A stretch of DNA of 64,000 nucleotides from an uncultured Sphingomonas sp. (GCF_936927845.1 NZ_CAKZHV010000030.1:1-64000); one strand, 5' to 3'; shown: positions 26,978 through 36,218, counted from the first letter of the stretch. Notes: generated by a model from the letters alone, not told the origin. Numbers and translations: made by a program.

Positions 26978-28402
26978 TCAGGCGGGCGCGCCGACCACCG
27001 TTTTCACTTCCATGAAGTCGGTCAGGCCGTATTTGCCGTTCTCGCGCCCGTTGCCCGATTGCTTGTACCCGCCGAACGGTGCCGCGATGTCGGGCGACCA
27101 GCTGTTGATCGTGACCAGCCCGGCGCGCAGCTTCGCGGCGACCTTCGCCGCGTCCGCCGGATCGCCCGAGATCGTCGCCGACAGGCCGTATTCGGTGTCG
27201 TTGGCGATCCTGACGCCTTCGTCGATCCCGTTATAGGTCGTGATCGTAGCCACCGGTCCGAACGTTTCCTCGCGCGCTATACGCATGTCGGGCGTCACGT
27301 CGGTGAACAGCGTGGGCTGAACGTAGAAGCCCGAATTGCGCCCGTCGGGCCGGCCGGGCCCGCCGGTGACGAGCGTCGCGCCCTCGTCGATCGCCGACTG
27401 GATCAGCCCCTGTATCTTCTCATACTGTGCCTTGTTGACGACCGGCCCGATGTGTTGGCCTTCCTCCAGCGGGTTGCCGACCTTGGTCTGTTCCATCATC
27501 GATTTGACGATCGCGGTCGCCTCGGCGACCTGGCTTTGGTGGACGAGCAGGCGCGTCGGCGCGATGCAGCTCTGGCCCGAGTTGGCGAGCACGCCAGCGA
27601 CGGTCGGCGGCAACACCTTGCCCAGGTCCGCGCCCTCCAGCACCAGATTGGCGGCCTTTCCGCCCAATTCCTGATGCACGCGCTTGACCGTCGCCGCCGC
27701 CGCCTGCGCGACCGCGATGCCGGCGCGGGTCGAGCCGGTGAAGCTGACCATGTCGACACCCTTGTGCGCGCTGAGCGCCGCGCCGACGCCCGGACCATCG
27801 CCGTTGACGAGGTTGAACACGCCCGCGGGGACCCCCGCCGCGTCCATGATCTCGGCCAGGATCACCGCGCAGCTCGGCGCCTCTTCGCTGGGTTTCAGGA
27901 TCATCGTGTCGCCCGCCGCAAGCGCGGGCGCAACCTTGGCGCAGATCTGGTTGAGCGGCCAGTTCCACGGCGTGATCATCGCCACGACGCCCAGCGGTTC
28001 GTGGACGACCTTCGCTTTGCCGATCACCTCCTCGAACGCGAATTCGTCGAGTGCCTTCAAGGTCGCGGCGAAATGCGCGAGGCCGGTCGGCGCCTGCGCC
28101 GCCATCGCCAGCCCCATCGGCGCGCCCATCTCCTGCGCCATCGAACGCGCGAGGTCGGGGATCCGCTTCTTGTACTCACCCAGAATACGCGTCAGCACCG
28201 CCTTGCGCTCGTCGACGCTCGTCTGCGACCAGGTCTCAAACGCGGTGCGCGCAGCCTCGACCGCGCGGTCGACGTCGGCGGGGGTGCCGAGCGTGATCTC
28301 GGTGCACGGCTGCTCGGTCGCAGGGTCGATTACCTGATAGACCGTGCCGCCGTCGCTTTCGACCCACGCGCCGTTGATGTAATGTTTGAGGTAGCTCTGC
28401 AT
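26978..28402 (-). CDS. NAD(P)-dependent aldehyde dehydrogenase
   Basis: This encodes 474 residues of the classical aldehyde dehydrogenase fold: ITPWNWPLNQI at the cofactor site, Glu245 in HQELGGKAANLV, and the nucleophile Cys279 in NSGQSCIAPTRL. It oxidises an aldehyde to its acid; the substrate is unassigned. The start at 28402 has GGAGAG before it. The upstream region carries the ATAACAAAAGT motif shared with the acyl-CoA dehydrogenase promoter region. A porin gene follows in the same direction. Confidence 0.9.
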   Translation of the reverse strand: MQSYLKHYINGAWVESDGGTVYQVIDPATEQPCTEITLGTPADVDRAVEAARTAFETWSQTSVDERKAVLTRILGEYKKRIPDLARSMAQEMGAPMGLAMAAQAPTGLAHFAATLKALDEFAFEEVIGKAKVVHEPLGVVAMITPWNWPLNQICAKVAPALAAGDTMILKPSEEAPSCAVILAEIMDAAGVPAGVFNLVNGDGPGVGAALSAHKGVDMVSFTGSTRAGIAVAQAAAATVKRVHQELGGKAANLVLEGADLGKVLPPTVAGVLANSGQSCIAPTRLLVHQSQVAEATAIVKSMMEQTKVGNPLEEGQHIGPVVNKAQYEKIQGLIQSAIDEGATLVTGGPGRPDGRNSGFYVQPTLFTDVTPDMRIAREETFGPVATITTYNGIDEGVRIANDTEYGLSATISGDPADAAKVAAKLRAGLVTINSWSPDIAAPFGGYKQSGNGRENGKYGLTDFMEVKTVVGAPA

Positions 28403-28431
28403 CGCGCTCTCCACCGCCCTTGTTTGCCGAG

Positions 28432-28442
28432 ATAACAAAAGT
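28432..28442. promoter_or_regulatory. ATAACAAAAGT motif, copy 2
   Basis: This is the exact complement of the 11-mer at 12599-12609 and lies 30 bases upstream of the aldehyde dehydrogenase start. The surrounding 229-base gap to the next gene contains no ORF I can support. Confidence 0.3.
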
Positions 28443-28631
28443 GATGGCGCGCGGGCAGGCGGGTTGCAAGGCGAAACGTGATCGACTGGGGCGTCGGTCG
28501 GACGTGCCGCTCTGGCACGCTTCGGCCGCGGCTTAACGGCGCCGTGGCGCCGCCCGCCGCATTAACCCTCTTTGCGGGTGGTATCCTTCATCCGCGCGTG
28601 CGCAAGGCGAGCGGACGTCAAGGAGTTATGC

Positions 28632-29561
28632 ATGCGTCAGTTCCTGCCCCTCGTCGCACTCGCGCTGTCGCTTCCCGCCGCCGCGCAAGGGACCGGTCCG
28701 TACACGATCGTGGAGACGGGCCAGTCGTTTGCCAAGCTCGACGACGCGTTGATGGCGGTGCGCGGGCGCGACGTGACGGTGCTGATCGCGCCGGGCACGT
28801 ATCACGATTGCGCGGTGCAGCAGGCAGGCCACGTCACCTTCAAGGCGCAGCAGCCCGGCTCGGTCATCTTCAACGGCACGACGTGCGAGGGCAAGGCGGC
28901 GCTGGTGCTGCGCGGTGAGGGGTCGACCGTCGACGGTATCGTGTTCCGCGGAATGCGCGTCGAGGACGGTAATGGTGCGGGCATCCGCATCGAGCTGGGT
29001 GACCTAACCGTCACCAACTCCATGTTCCTCGACAGCCAGGAAGGCATCCTGGGCGCGACCGACCAGCCGACGCGCATTCGCATCGATCACTCGACCTTCG
29101 CCGGGCTCGGCCAGTGCGACGAGACGCCCGACTGCGCGCACTCGGTCTATCTCGCGACGCACGGCAGCGTGACGATCACCAATTCGCGGTTCGAACGCGG
29201 GCGCGGCGGGCATTACGTCAAGATCCGCGCGCCGCGCGTCGCGATCACCAACAACAGCTTCGACGACACGCAGGGCCGCAAGACCAATTACGCGATTGAC
29301 CTGCCCGAGGGCGGGACCGGGCGAATCGCGGACAACGTGTTCGTGCAGGGCACGCACAAGGAGAATTGGACCGGCTTCATCGTCGTCGCGGCGGAAGCGC
29401 ACAAATTCTCGGCGGCGGGCCTGCAGGTCGAGGGCAACACCGCCTCGCTCGCGCCCGGACAGGACAAGAACCCGGCCTTCGTCGCCAACGCGAGCGGCGA
29501 CCGGATGGCGATCGGGCAGAACCGGCTGGGTGCGGGGATCAAGCCGTACGAGACGCGCTGA
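28632..29561 (+). CDS. Secreted right-handed beta-helix protein
   Basis: This encodes 309 residues: a signal peptide (cleavage near PAAAQG), then repeated short strands with Asn/Ser turns typical of parallel beta-helices, such as VTNSMFLDSQEGILG, ITNSRFERGRGGHYV and ITNNSFDDTQGRKTN. Such folds are shared by pectate lyases and other polysaccharide-binding or cleaving proteins, but no catalytic set could be assigned. AAGGAG lies six bases before the ATG. The next gene, proS, starts 56 bases downstream. Confidence 0.75.
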   Translation: MRQFLPLVALALSLPAAAQGTGPYTIVETGQSFAKLDDALMAVRGRDVTVLIAPGTYHDCAVQQAGHVTFKAQQPGSVIFNGTTCEGKAALVLRGEGSTVDGIVFRGMRVEDGNGAGIRIELGDLTVTNSMFLDSQEGILGATDQPTRIRIDHSTFAGLGQCDETPDCAHSVYLATHGSVTITNSRFERGRGGHYVKIRAPRVAITNNSFDDTQGRKTNYAIDLPEGGTGRIADNVFVQGTHKENWTGFIVVAAEAHKFSAAGLQVEGNTASLAPGQDKNPAFVANASGDRMAIGQNRLGAGIKPYETR

Positions 29562-29617
29562 CGCGCAAACGTTTCGCTTCCATCGCGCCTGCGGTCGCGG
29601 CTAGTGCAAACCGCATC

Positions 29618-31150
29618 ATGATCAAGCACGCGCTTTCCGTCACCCGCGAGGGTGATTTCGCCCAATGGTACCAGACCGTGATTAGCGAGGCCGACCTCGC
29701 CGAGGAATCGGGCGTGCGCGGCTGCATGGTGATCCGCCCCTGGGGGTACGGCATCTGGGAGCGGATGCAGCGCCTGCTCGACGATGCGATCAAGGCGACG
29801 GGGCACGAGAATTGCTATTTCCCGCTGTTCATCCCGCTGTCCTACTTCGAAAAGGAAGCCGAGCACGTCGAGGGCTTCGCGAAAGAGATGGCGGTCGTCA
29901 CGCACCACCGGCTGGTCGCGGACGGGAAGGGCGGGCTCGTCCCCGATCCCGCCGCCAAGCTCGAGGAGCCGCTGGTGGTGCGTCCGACCAGCGAGACGGT
30001 GATCGGCGCGGCCTTCTCGCGCTGGGTACAGTCGTGGCGCGACCTGCCGGTGCTGATCAACCAATGGGCCAATGTGGTGCGCTGGGAAATGCGCACGCGC
30101 ATGTTCCTGCGCACCGCCGAGTTCCTGTGGCAGGAGGGGCATACCGCGCATGCCTCTGCTGAGGAGGCGCGCGACGAGACGCTCAAGATGCTCGAGGTCT
30201 ACCGCGACTTCGCCGAGAACGCAGTCGCGCTGCCGGTGATCGCAGGCGAGAAGCCGGAGAATGAGCGCTTCCCGGGCGCAGTCGCGACCTACTCGATCGA
30301 GGCGATGATGCAGGACGGCAAGGCGCTGCAGGCCGGCACGTCGCACTTCCTCGGTACCAATTTCGCCTCCGCACAGAACATCCGGTTCCAGAACGCCGAA
30401 GGGCAGCTCGAACTCGCCAACACGACGAGCTGGGGCGTGTCGACGCGGATGATCGGCGGGCTCATCATGGTGCACGGCGACGACGACGGCCTGCGCGTGC
30501 CGCCGCGCGTCGCGCCGTGGCAGGTGGTGATCGTGCCGATGCTGCGCGACACGCCCGAAGACGCCGCGCTGGTCGACTATTGCAAGGCGCTGCAACAGGC
30601 GTTGGCCGCTCAGACCGCGCTCGGCGAACCGGCGCGCGCGTTGCTCGACCTGAAAGCGGTCAAGTCGACCAACAAGCGCTGGTCCTGGGTCAAGAAGGGC
30701 GCGCCGATCGTGATCGAGGTCGGCGGGCGCGACATGGCCGCAGGCAACGTCTCGGTGATCCGCCGCGACCGGCTGTACCGCGCCGACGGCAAGCTCGACA
30801 GCGTCGGCACCGGGAAGGACGATTTCGTCGCGGGCGTCGGTGCAATGCTCGCCGATATCCAGCAGTCGCTGTTCGACGAGGCCGACGCACGGCTCAAGGC
30901 GAACATCACGCCCGTTGACGACTGGTCGCAGGTCGAGGCGCATTTCGCGGAAGGCAACAAGGCACCCGGCTGGCTCGACGTCCGCTGGTCGCGCCCGACC
31001 GGCGACGCACTCGACAAGGTGGTGGAACGTTTGAAAGCACTCAAGCTCACGCTGCGCAACGCGCCGATGGGACAGACGCATCCCGAGGGGCAATGCATCT
31101 TCACCGGTGAGCCGTGCGTCGAGCGCGTGCTGGTCGGCCGCGCCTATTGA
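29618..31150 (+). CDS. proS: Prolyl-tRNA synthetase, archaeal/eukaryal-like type
   Basis: This encodes 510 residues. Class II motifs are clear: motif 2 region WANVVRWEMRTRMFLRTAEF, the proline-pocket segment RPTSETVIGAAFSRWV, QAGTSHFLGTNFA, and motif 3 GGLIMVHGDDDGLRVPPRVAP (split here). The anticodon domain and a C-terminal extension with two Cys (GQCIFTGEPC) follow, and there is no bacterial editing insertion. This is the shorter type otherwise typical of archaea and eukaryotes. It attaches proline to tRNA. Whether a second bacterial-type copy exists lies outside the window. Confidence 0.9.
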   Translation: MIKHALSVTREGDFAQWYQTVISEADLAEESGVRGCMVIRPWGYGIWERMQRLLDDAIKATGHENCYFPLFIPLSYFEKEAEHVEGFAKEMAVVTHHRLVADGKGGLVPDPAAKLEEPLVVRPTSETVIGAAFSRWVQSWRDLPVLINQWANVVRWEMRTRMFLRTAEFLWQEGHTAHASAEEARDETLKMLEVYRDFAENAVALPVIAGEKPENERFPGAVATYSIEAMMQDGKALQAGTSHFLGTNFASAQNIRFQNAEGQLELANTTSWGVSTRMIGGLIMVHGDDDGLRVPPRVAPWQVVIVPMLRDTPEDAALVDYCKALQQALAAQTALGEPARALLDLKAVKSTNKRWSWVKKGAPIVIEVGGRDMAAGNVSVIRRDRLYRADGKLDSVGTGKDDFVAGVGAMLADIQQSLFDEADARLKANITPVDDWSQVEAHFAEGNKAPGWLDVRWSRPTGDALDKVVERLKALKLTLRNAPMGQTHPEGQCIFTGEPCVERVLVGRAY

Positions 31151-31242
31151 TCGCGTACGCCGGCTAGCGGGCCCGATGGCGGCGACTGGGCGTTTGCGGG
31201 CGATGCGCCGTTACCTCGCCCTCATGTTATTCGCGCCGGCGG

Positions 31243-31698
31243 GTGCGTGTCGGCCCGAACATCGATCGGCTCGCCGCACCCGCACCGGTGTTCGCGCCGG
31301 AACGCTTCTTTGTCGGGCGGACGCACGGCGAGGGTGTGCTGCGGGTTGTGCTGCGTGCGCCGGTGCGCACGGTCGTCGACGGCGACGGACGGATCGAGCG
31401 CGATGGCACGTTGGTGCTGACGCAACGCGTTCAACAAGGGGACAAGCCAGTGCGGGAGCGGCGCTGGCGCATCCGCTCCGATGGTGCGGGCCGGTACTCC
31501 GGTTCGTTGACCGATGCGGAAGGGGCGGTGACCGGGGTCACACGCGGCAATCTGCTGCACTTGTCGTTCCGCATGAAGGGCGGCTTATCGGTGCGGCAGG
31601 ATTTGTTCCTGGCATCAGACGGGCAGACCGCGCGCAATCGCATGACGGTGGCGAAATTCGGTGTCACGGTCGCCGCATTGGACGAGCGGATGCGATGA
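31243..31698 (+). CDS. DUF3833-like protein, probably frameshifted at its N-terminus
   Basis: This open frame codes for 151 residues from a GTG and shows the DUF3833 pattern: an APERFFVGRTHGEGVLR start, RRWRIRSDGAGRYSGSLTDA in the middle and NRMTVAKFGVTVAALDE at the end. The family is normally a lipoprotein. No ATG exists in this frame, but in another frame an ATG at 31204 opens a good lipoprotein signal, MRRYLALMLFAPAGAC, that ends where the DUF3833 frame begins. One inserted or lost base near 31245-31250 would explain both. It may be a pseudogene or a sequencing error. Confidence 0.6.
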   Translation: MRVGPNIDRLAAPAPVFAPERFFVGRTHGEGVLRVVLRAPVRTVVDGDGRIERDGTLVLTQRVQQGDKPVRERRWRIRSDGAGRYSGSLTDAEGAVTGVTRGNLLHLSFRMKGGLSVRQDLFLASDGQTARNRMTVAKFGVTVAALDERMR

Positions 31699-31743
31699 CG
31701 AAGGGCGGGTGACGCACGTCGCTCAGCTTCCTATGTTGCGTCG

Positions 31744-33981
31744 GTGCCAAGAAAACAGAAGCCGGGTCTTCCCACCCGCGAACAGATCCTCGATTTCATC
31801 GCGACATCGGCCCAGCCCGCGGGTAAGCGCGAGATCGCGCGCGCCTTTGCGCTCTCCGCGCAGGAGAAGATCGGGCTGAAGGCGCTGCTCAAGGACATGG
31901 CGGACGAGGGGCTGATCGACTCCGCCCCGGGCCGCGCGTTCCACAAGATGGGCGGGGTGCCCAAGGTGACGGTGCTGCGCGTCACCGACGTCGACGATGG
32001 CGGGAACGTCTGGGCCGCGCCCGAGAAGTGGGACAGTGACGCGCCTTTGCCGCGCATCCGTGTGCGCGAGCAGAAGCGTGGTGCGCTGGGCATTGGCGAG
32101 CGCATCCTCGCGCGGACCGAGGAGACGGGCAGCGGGATCACCGCGCATCCGATGAAGGTGCTCAAACCCACCTCCGAACAGGTGATCGGCGTGCTGCGCG
32201 GCGAGGGTGATCGCCTGTGGCTACAGGGCACCGACAAAAAGGAACGCCGCGAATACGCGGTGTTGGATGCGGGCGGAGCCGAGGCAGGTGAGCTGGTCAC
32301 CGCAGAGCTCGCCGGGCGACCGCCGCGGATCACCGCGCGGGTCACGCAGCGGCTGGGCGACCCGTTCGCGCCGCGCAGCTTCTCGCTGATCGCGATCGCC
32401 AAGCACGGCATCCCCGACGTGTTCGCGCGCGAGGCGCTCGACGAGGCGGAGCGCGTCGCGCGGCAGCCGCTGGGAGCGGGTCGCGAGGACCTGACGCACC
32501 TGCCGATCGTGGCGATCGATCCCGCCGACGCGCGCGACCATGACGACGCGGTCTGGGCGACGCCCGACGACGATCCCGAGAACGCGGGCGGGTGGCGCGC
32601 GATCGTCGCGATCGCCGACGTCAGCTTCTACGTTCGCCCCGGCTCGGCGATCGACCGCGAGGCGCGCGCCCGCGGCAACTCGGTCTATTTCCCCGACCGC
32701 GTCGTGCCAATGTTGCCCGAGATCCTGTCGGCGGACGTGTGTTCGTTGAAGGAAGGCGAGGACCGCGCCGCGCTCGCCTGCCATATGCAGGTGACCAAGG
32801 CGGGTGCGCTGAAATCTTGGCGCTTCACCCGCGCGACCGTCCGGCTCGCCGCCAACATCGCCTACGAGGACGCGCAGGCGATGATCGACGCCGGCGAGGG
32901 CGCGCAGATCGACGCGCTACGCCCGCTGTGGGACTGCTGGCACGCGCTGGCGGCCGCGCGCGACAAGCGCGAACCGCTCGACCTCGACCTGCCCGAGCGG
33001 CGTGTCGTGCTCGACGAGAAGGGTCGCATCATGTCGGTCGCCGCGCGCGAGCGATTGGACGCGCACCGCCTGATCGAGGATTACATGATCGCGGCGAACG
33101 TCGCGGCGGCGAAGGCGCTGGAGGCGAAGAAGGCGCCCGTCATGTACCGTGTCCACGAACCGCCCGCGCGCGAGAAGCTGGTGGCGCTCAAGGATTACCT
33201 CGACACGTTCGGCGTGCCGTTCGCGATGGGGCAGGTGATCAAGCCTGCAACGTTCAACCGTATTCTCGAACGCATCGGCGACGCCGACTTCCGGCCGCAG
33301 GTGATGGAGCAGGTGCTGCGCACCCAGACCCAGGCCTATTATGCGCCGCTAAATCACGGGCATTTCGGGCTTTCGTTGGGGAGCTACGGCCACTTCACCT
33401 CGCCAATCCGGCGCTACGCCGACCTGCTCGTCCACCGCGCACTCGTCTCGGCCTATGCGCTCGGGCCCGGTGGATTGAACGGCGACGAGAATTTCGAGCA
33501 TCTGGGCGAGCAGATCAGCAAGCTGGAGCGCCGCGCCATGGAGGCGGAGCGCGACACGATCGACCGCTACGTCGCCGCCTTCCTTGCCGAGCGCGAGGGC
33601 GAGGTGGTCGAGGTGCGGATCACCGGTGTGACCAATTTCGGCTTCTTCGCGACCGTCGACGGGATCGGTGGCGACGGGCTGATGCCGGTGCGTGATCTCG
33701 GCGGCGAATATTTCCGCTTCGACGAGGGCGCGCGCACGCTGACCGGCGAGCAGAGCGGTGAGCAATATACGCTTGGCCAGCGGCTCGAACTGCGGTTAGC
33801 GGAGGCGAACCCGGTGTCGGGCGCGCTGCGCTTCGAATTGCCCGAGGGACGCTTCGCGCCACCTTCCGCCTCGCGTCACCGCGGCGGTGCCGGTAAGGAG
33901 CGCACAGCCAACAAGGGCGGACGCGTGCTCAAGCGGCGCGGACGACCCGCGAACATCCGCCACGACGGCAAGAAGCGATAG
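31744..33981 (+). CDS. rnr: Ribonuclease R
   Basis: This encodes 745 residues starting from GTG. The order is an N-terminal winged helix (LPTREQILDFIATSAQ), cold-shock domains, the RNB catalytic domain with IVAIDPADARDHDDAVWA holding the metal-binding Asp residues, SFGLSLGSYGHFTSPIRRYADL-type motif near 540, an S1 domain (VVEVRITGVTNFGFFATV) and a basic tail ending in KR-rich sequence. It degrades structured RNA 3' to 5'. No in-frame ATG lies upstream, and the GTG matches the usual N-terminus of the family. Confidence 0.93.
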   Translation: MPRKQKPGLPTREQILDFIATSAQPAGKREIARAFALSAQEKIGLKALLKDMADEGLIDSAPGRAFHKMGGVPKVTVLRVTDVDDGGNVWAAPEKWDSDAPLPRIRVREQKRGALGIGERILARTEETGSGITAHPMKVLKPTSEQVIGVLRGEGDRLWLQGTDKKERREYAVLDAGGAEAGELVTAELAGRPPRITARVTQRLGDPFAPRSFSLIAIAKHGIPDVFAREALDEAERVARQPLGAGREDLTHLPIVAIDPADARDHDDAVWATPDDDPENAGGWRAIVAIADVSFYVRPGSAIDREARARGNSVYFPDRVVPMLPEILSADVCSLKEGEDRAALACHMQVTKAGALKSWRFTRATVRLAANIAYEDAQAMIDAGEGAQIDALRPLWDCWHALAAARDKREPLDLDLPERRVVLDEKGRIMSVAARERLDAHRLIEDYMIAANVAAAKALEAKKAPVMYRVHEPPAREKLVALKDYLDTFGVPFAMGQVIKPATFNRILERIGDADFRPQVMEQVLRTQTQAYYAPLNHGHFGLSLGSYGHFTSPIRRYADLLVHRALVSAYALGPGGLNGDENFEHLGEQISKLERRAMEAERDTIDRYVAAFLAEREGEVVEVRITGVTNFGFFATVDGIGGDGLMPVRDLGGEYFRFDEGARTLTGEQSGEQYTLGQRLELRLAEANPVSGALRFELPEGRFAPPSASRHRGGAGKERTANKGGRVLKRRGRPANIRHDGKKR

Positions 33982-33990
33982 GATCACCAC

Positions 33991-34293
33991 ATGGCCCGCG
34001 ACCCGAAGTCCGCCCTGCTCGCGCGTAGCCGCGGGCGCGTCGTCGATTATTTCGTCGATGCCGGCGCGACCAAGCCCGACGCCGCGCTGCCCTACGCGCC
34101 CAAGGGGCGGATTGAGGCGCGGCTGTTCAAGCGGATGACCGATTTCGGATTGCTGGTGGAGGTCAAGCAGGGGCGCTTCTGGCTCGACCAGGATCGCTTG
34201 TCCGACTTCCGCAAGGAGTCGCTCGCGCGCGTGCTGGGCGGGATCGCGCTCGCGGGCTTCGCCGCAGCGGGTGCGATGGCGCTGGGCGGTTAA
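33991..34293 (+). CDS. Small protein with C-terminal membrane anchor
   Basis: This encodes 100 residues: a basic soluble part with RLFKRMTDFGLLVEVKQGRFWLD, which looks like a small winged-helix or DNA-binding fold, and a hydrophobic C-terminal helix (LGGIALAGFAAAGAMAL). It starts nine bases after rnr with AGGAT before the ATG, so it is very likely cotranscribed with RNase R. No characterised family was recognised. The rnr linkage is the only hint of a role. Confidence 0.65.
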   Translation: MARDPKSALLARSRGRVVDYFVDAGATKPDAALPYAPKGRIEARLFKRMTDFGLLVEVKQGRFWLDQDRLSDFRKESLARVLGGIALAGFAAAGAMALGG

Positions 34294-34366
34294 GCGACGC
34301 CGGTCATCAGCCGCACGCCAGACGGGCGGGCAGTCTGCCGCGCCGCCTGCCGCCATCAGGTGGCGA

Positions 34367-35536
34367 TCACTGGGCGGTGAAGGTCATGCCTGCGCGCGCG
34401 ATCAGCCGGTCGCGCAATTTCGTGCCCATCAGCGCGCCCGGCGTCCAGATGCCGCCACGACCCGCAACATCCTGCACCAGACACAGCGCGCTTTCCGCCA
34501 GCATCCGGCTGGTGCAGCCGTAACCCGGATCGCGGTTGCCGGTCACGACCGCGTCGATCCGCTGTCCGCCGTTGTAGAGCCCGGCGAACAGGATATCGAA
34601 ATGGCCTGCCTCGCGCTCCTCCTTGGTCGGGCCCTCGCCGGGTTTGGGTCCCTTGTCGCCCGCGAACGGGTTGAGCTTGCCCAGCGCCTCGGCCGCCGCG
34701 CGGCCCATGTCGCCCAGGCCGGTAACGACCATCTCGTCGTAAACGATCTCGCCCCATGGCTGCCCGAGCAGGAAGTTGGTGCGGTGGACGTTCTTGGTGT
34801 TGATCGGCGCCATCACGAACGGCGCGACCCAGGAATGGAGCGTCGGGTCATATTCGGGGATCAACCCCGACGGCTGGTTCGGCCCCTTGTGCCCCGGCGT
34901 CAGCGCGAACGGGTCGGCGAGCAGCGAGATCAGCGACGGCTTCTTCGCCGCTGCCGCCATTGTCGCCTTCAGGCTCGCCGCGGTGCCGCCGGAAAAGCCC
35001 CCCTTCATCTCGCGCACGCGTGCCTTGATGCGCGGCACCGGCTTGCCGAAGCGCGCCTGCGCCGCCTCCTGCGCCGTCAGCACGCCCAGATCGAACGGGA
35101 TCGAATCGAACCCGCACGAGAAGACGATCCGCGCCCCGCTTGCCTGCGCGGCAGCGTGGTGTGCGTCGATCATCTCGCGCATCCACGCGGGTTCACCGCA
35201 CAGGTCGACGTAGGCGGTGCCGGTCTCGACGCACGCCGCGACCAGATCGCTGCCGTAGAGCTGGTACGGGCCAACCGTGGTGATGACGACGGTGGCACGC
35301 GCGCACATCTGTCGCAGCGACGCCGGCGCCTCGGCATCGGCGGTGACGAGCGGTACGTCGGCGGGCACGCCCACCTCGGCACGCACCGCCTCGAGCTTCG
35401 AGAGCGAGCGCCCCGCCATCGCCCAGCGGACGCCCGTCGGATAGGTTTGCGCGAGATATTCGGCGACGAGCCGCCCGGTATAGCCGGTCGCGCCGTAGAC
35501 GATGACGTCGAACTCGCGAGCGTGGTCCCGTGGCAT
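34367..35536 (-). CDS. Saccharopine dehydrogenase-like/trans-acting enoyl reductase family
   Basis: This encodes 389 residues. A Rossmann fold opens the protein (FDVIVYGATGYTGRLVAEYL), followed by TTVGPYQLYGSDLVAAC and YVDLCGEPAWMREMID, the hallmarks of the membrane-associated saccharopine dehydrogenase-like oxidoreductases and mycobacterial trans-acting enoyl reductases. It probably reduces a lipid- or polyketide-type enoyl substrate with NAD(P)H; the actual substrate is unknown. AGGGAG precedes the ATG at 35536, which was chosen over an upstream in-frame codon. Confidence 0.83.
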   Translation of the reverse strand: MPRDHAREFDVIVYGATGYTGRLVAEYLAQTYPTGVRWAMAGRSLSKLEAVRAEVGVPADVPLVTADAEAPASLRQMCARATVVITTVGPYQLYGSDLVAACVETGTAYVDLCGEPAWMREMIDAHHAAAQASGARIVFSCGFDSIPFDLGVLTAQEAAQARFGKPVPRIKARVREMKGGFSGGTAASLKATMAAAAKKPSLISLLADPFALTPGHKGPNQPSGLIPEYDPTLHSWVAPFVMAPINTKNVHRTNFLLGQPWGEIVYDEMVVTGLGDMGRAAAEALGKLNPFAGDKGPKPGEGPTKEEREAGHFDILFAGLYNGGQRIDAVVTGNRDPGYGCTSRMLAESALCLVQDVAGRGGIWTPGALMGTKLRDRLIARAGMTFTAQ

Positions 35537-35623
35537 GCCAGTCTCCCTGTCGTTTCGACCGAGTAGAGCGGACCGGGGAGCGTGATACAAGGGCGAGACT
35601 GAACCGTCCCGGGGCAGACGGGG

Positions 35624-35917
35624 TCAGGTGCGGGGCGGTGGCATCTCCGCACGCGGTGTCGCTTGGACGCCGCGGTCGGCGAGCAGGCGTTCGGCTGCGG
35701 CCAGCCCTTCCGCACTCGCCACCGCCGCGTCGATCGGACGTTGGCCGAGCGTCTCGTCGTGGGTGTTGAGAAAGGCGACCGCGGCATCGCGGTTCCCCAG
35801 CGTCAGAAAGGCGCGCTGCGCGATCTCACCTTGGCGCGCCGCGGCGTCGCGGTCCATCGCCACCCGCGCCGGACGGAAGTGGCGTCCGGCCGGCTTGGGC
35901 GCGGAAGGGTCGCTCAA
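35624..35917 (-). CDS. DUF2384/MbcA-ParS-Xre antitoxin-like protein
   Basis: This encodes up to 97 residues. The C-terminal half, AVAFLNTHDETLGQRPIDAA followed by ASAEGLAAAERLL, matches the DUF2384 toxin-binding domain of MbcA/ParS/Xre antitoxins. The N-terminal DNA-binding portion is short or absent. The TTG start overlaps the stop of the upstream 58-residue gene; an ATG at 35857 is an alternative. The expected RES-domain toxin is not on either side, so this is either a solitary antitoxin-like regulator or a domain with another role. Confidence 0.6.
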   Translation of the reverse strand: MSDPSAPKPAGRHFRPARVAMDRDAAARQGEIAQRAFLTLGNRDAAVAFLNTHDETLGQRPIDAAVASAEGLAAAERLLADRGVQATPRAEMPPPRT

Positions 35918-36090
35918 CTGACGCGGTCCAAGGTAAGCGGTGTCGCGCCCATTGTCGCACGAAGTGCTGCGATCCGCTTTCCGTAGCCAGCAGCGAGCTC
36001 GCGATGCGCGTGGCGTGCCTCGCTCGAGTCGCCCGCGAGTGCGCGCATCAGCGACACTTGGTGGCGATGGAGCAGGTAGTTGAGGTCCAT
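35914..36090 (-). CDS. 58-residue conserved small protein
   Basis: The ATG at 36090 is preceded by AAGGGAG at a seven- to eight-base distance. The product starts MDLNYLLHRHQVSLMRA and continues with helical HAHRELAAGYGKRIAALRA. Short proteins with the MDLNYL..HR..VSL opening recur in sphingomonads as far as I recall, with unknown function. Its TGA overlaps the TTG start of the DUF2384-like gene, so the two are translationally coupled. It is too short for routine ORF calling. Confidence 0.6.
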   Translation of the reverse strand: MDLNYLLHRHQVSLMRALAGDSSEARHAHRELAAGYGKRIAALRATMGATPLTLDRVS

Positions 36091-36218
36091 GATGAAACTC
36101 CCTTGTTGTAAGCGGGAGCGCGCATGGTCTCTCAGCCGCGAGCGCCTACGATCGGGTTGCTCGCGATGGACCCTACCTAGGGTATTTGGGCGTCAATAGA
36201 TAGGCTGGCTGCCGCCGT

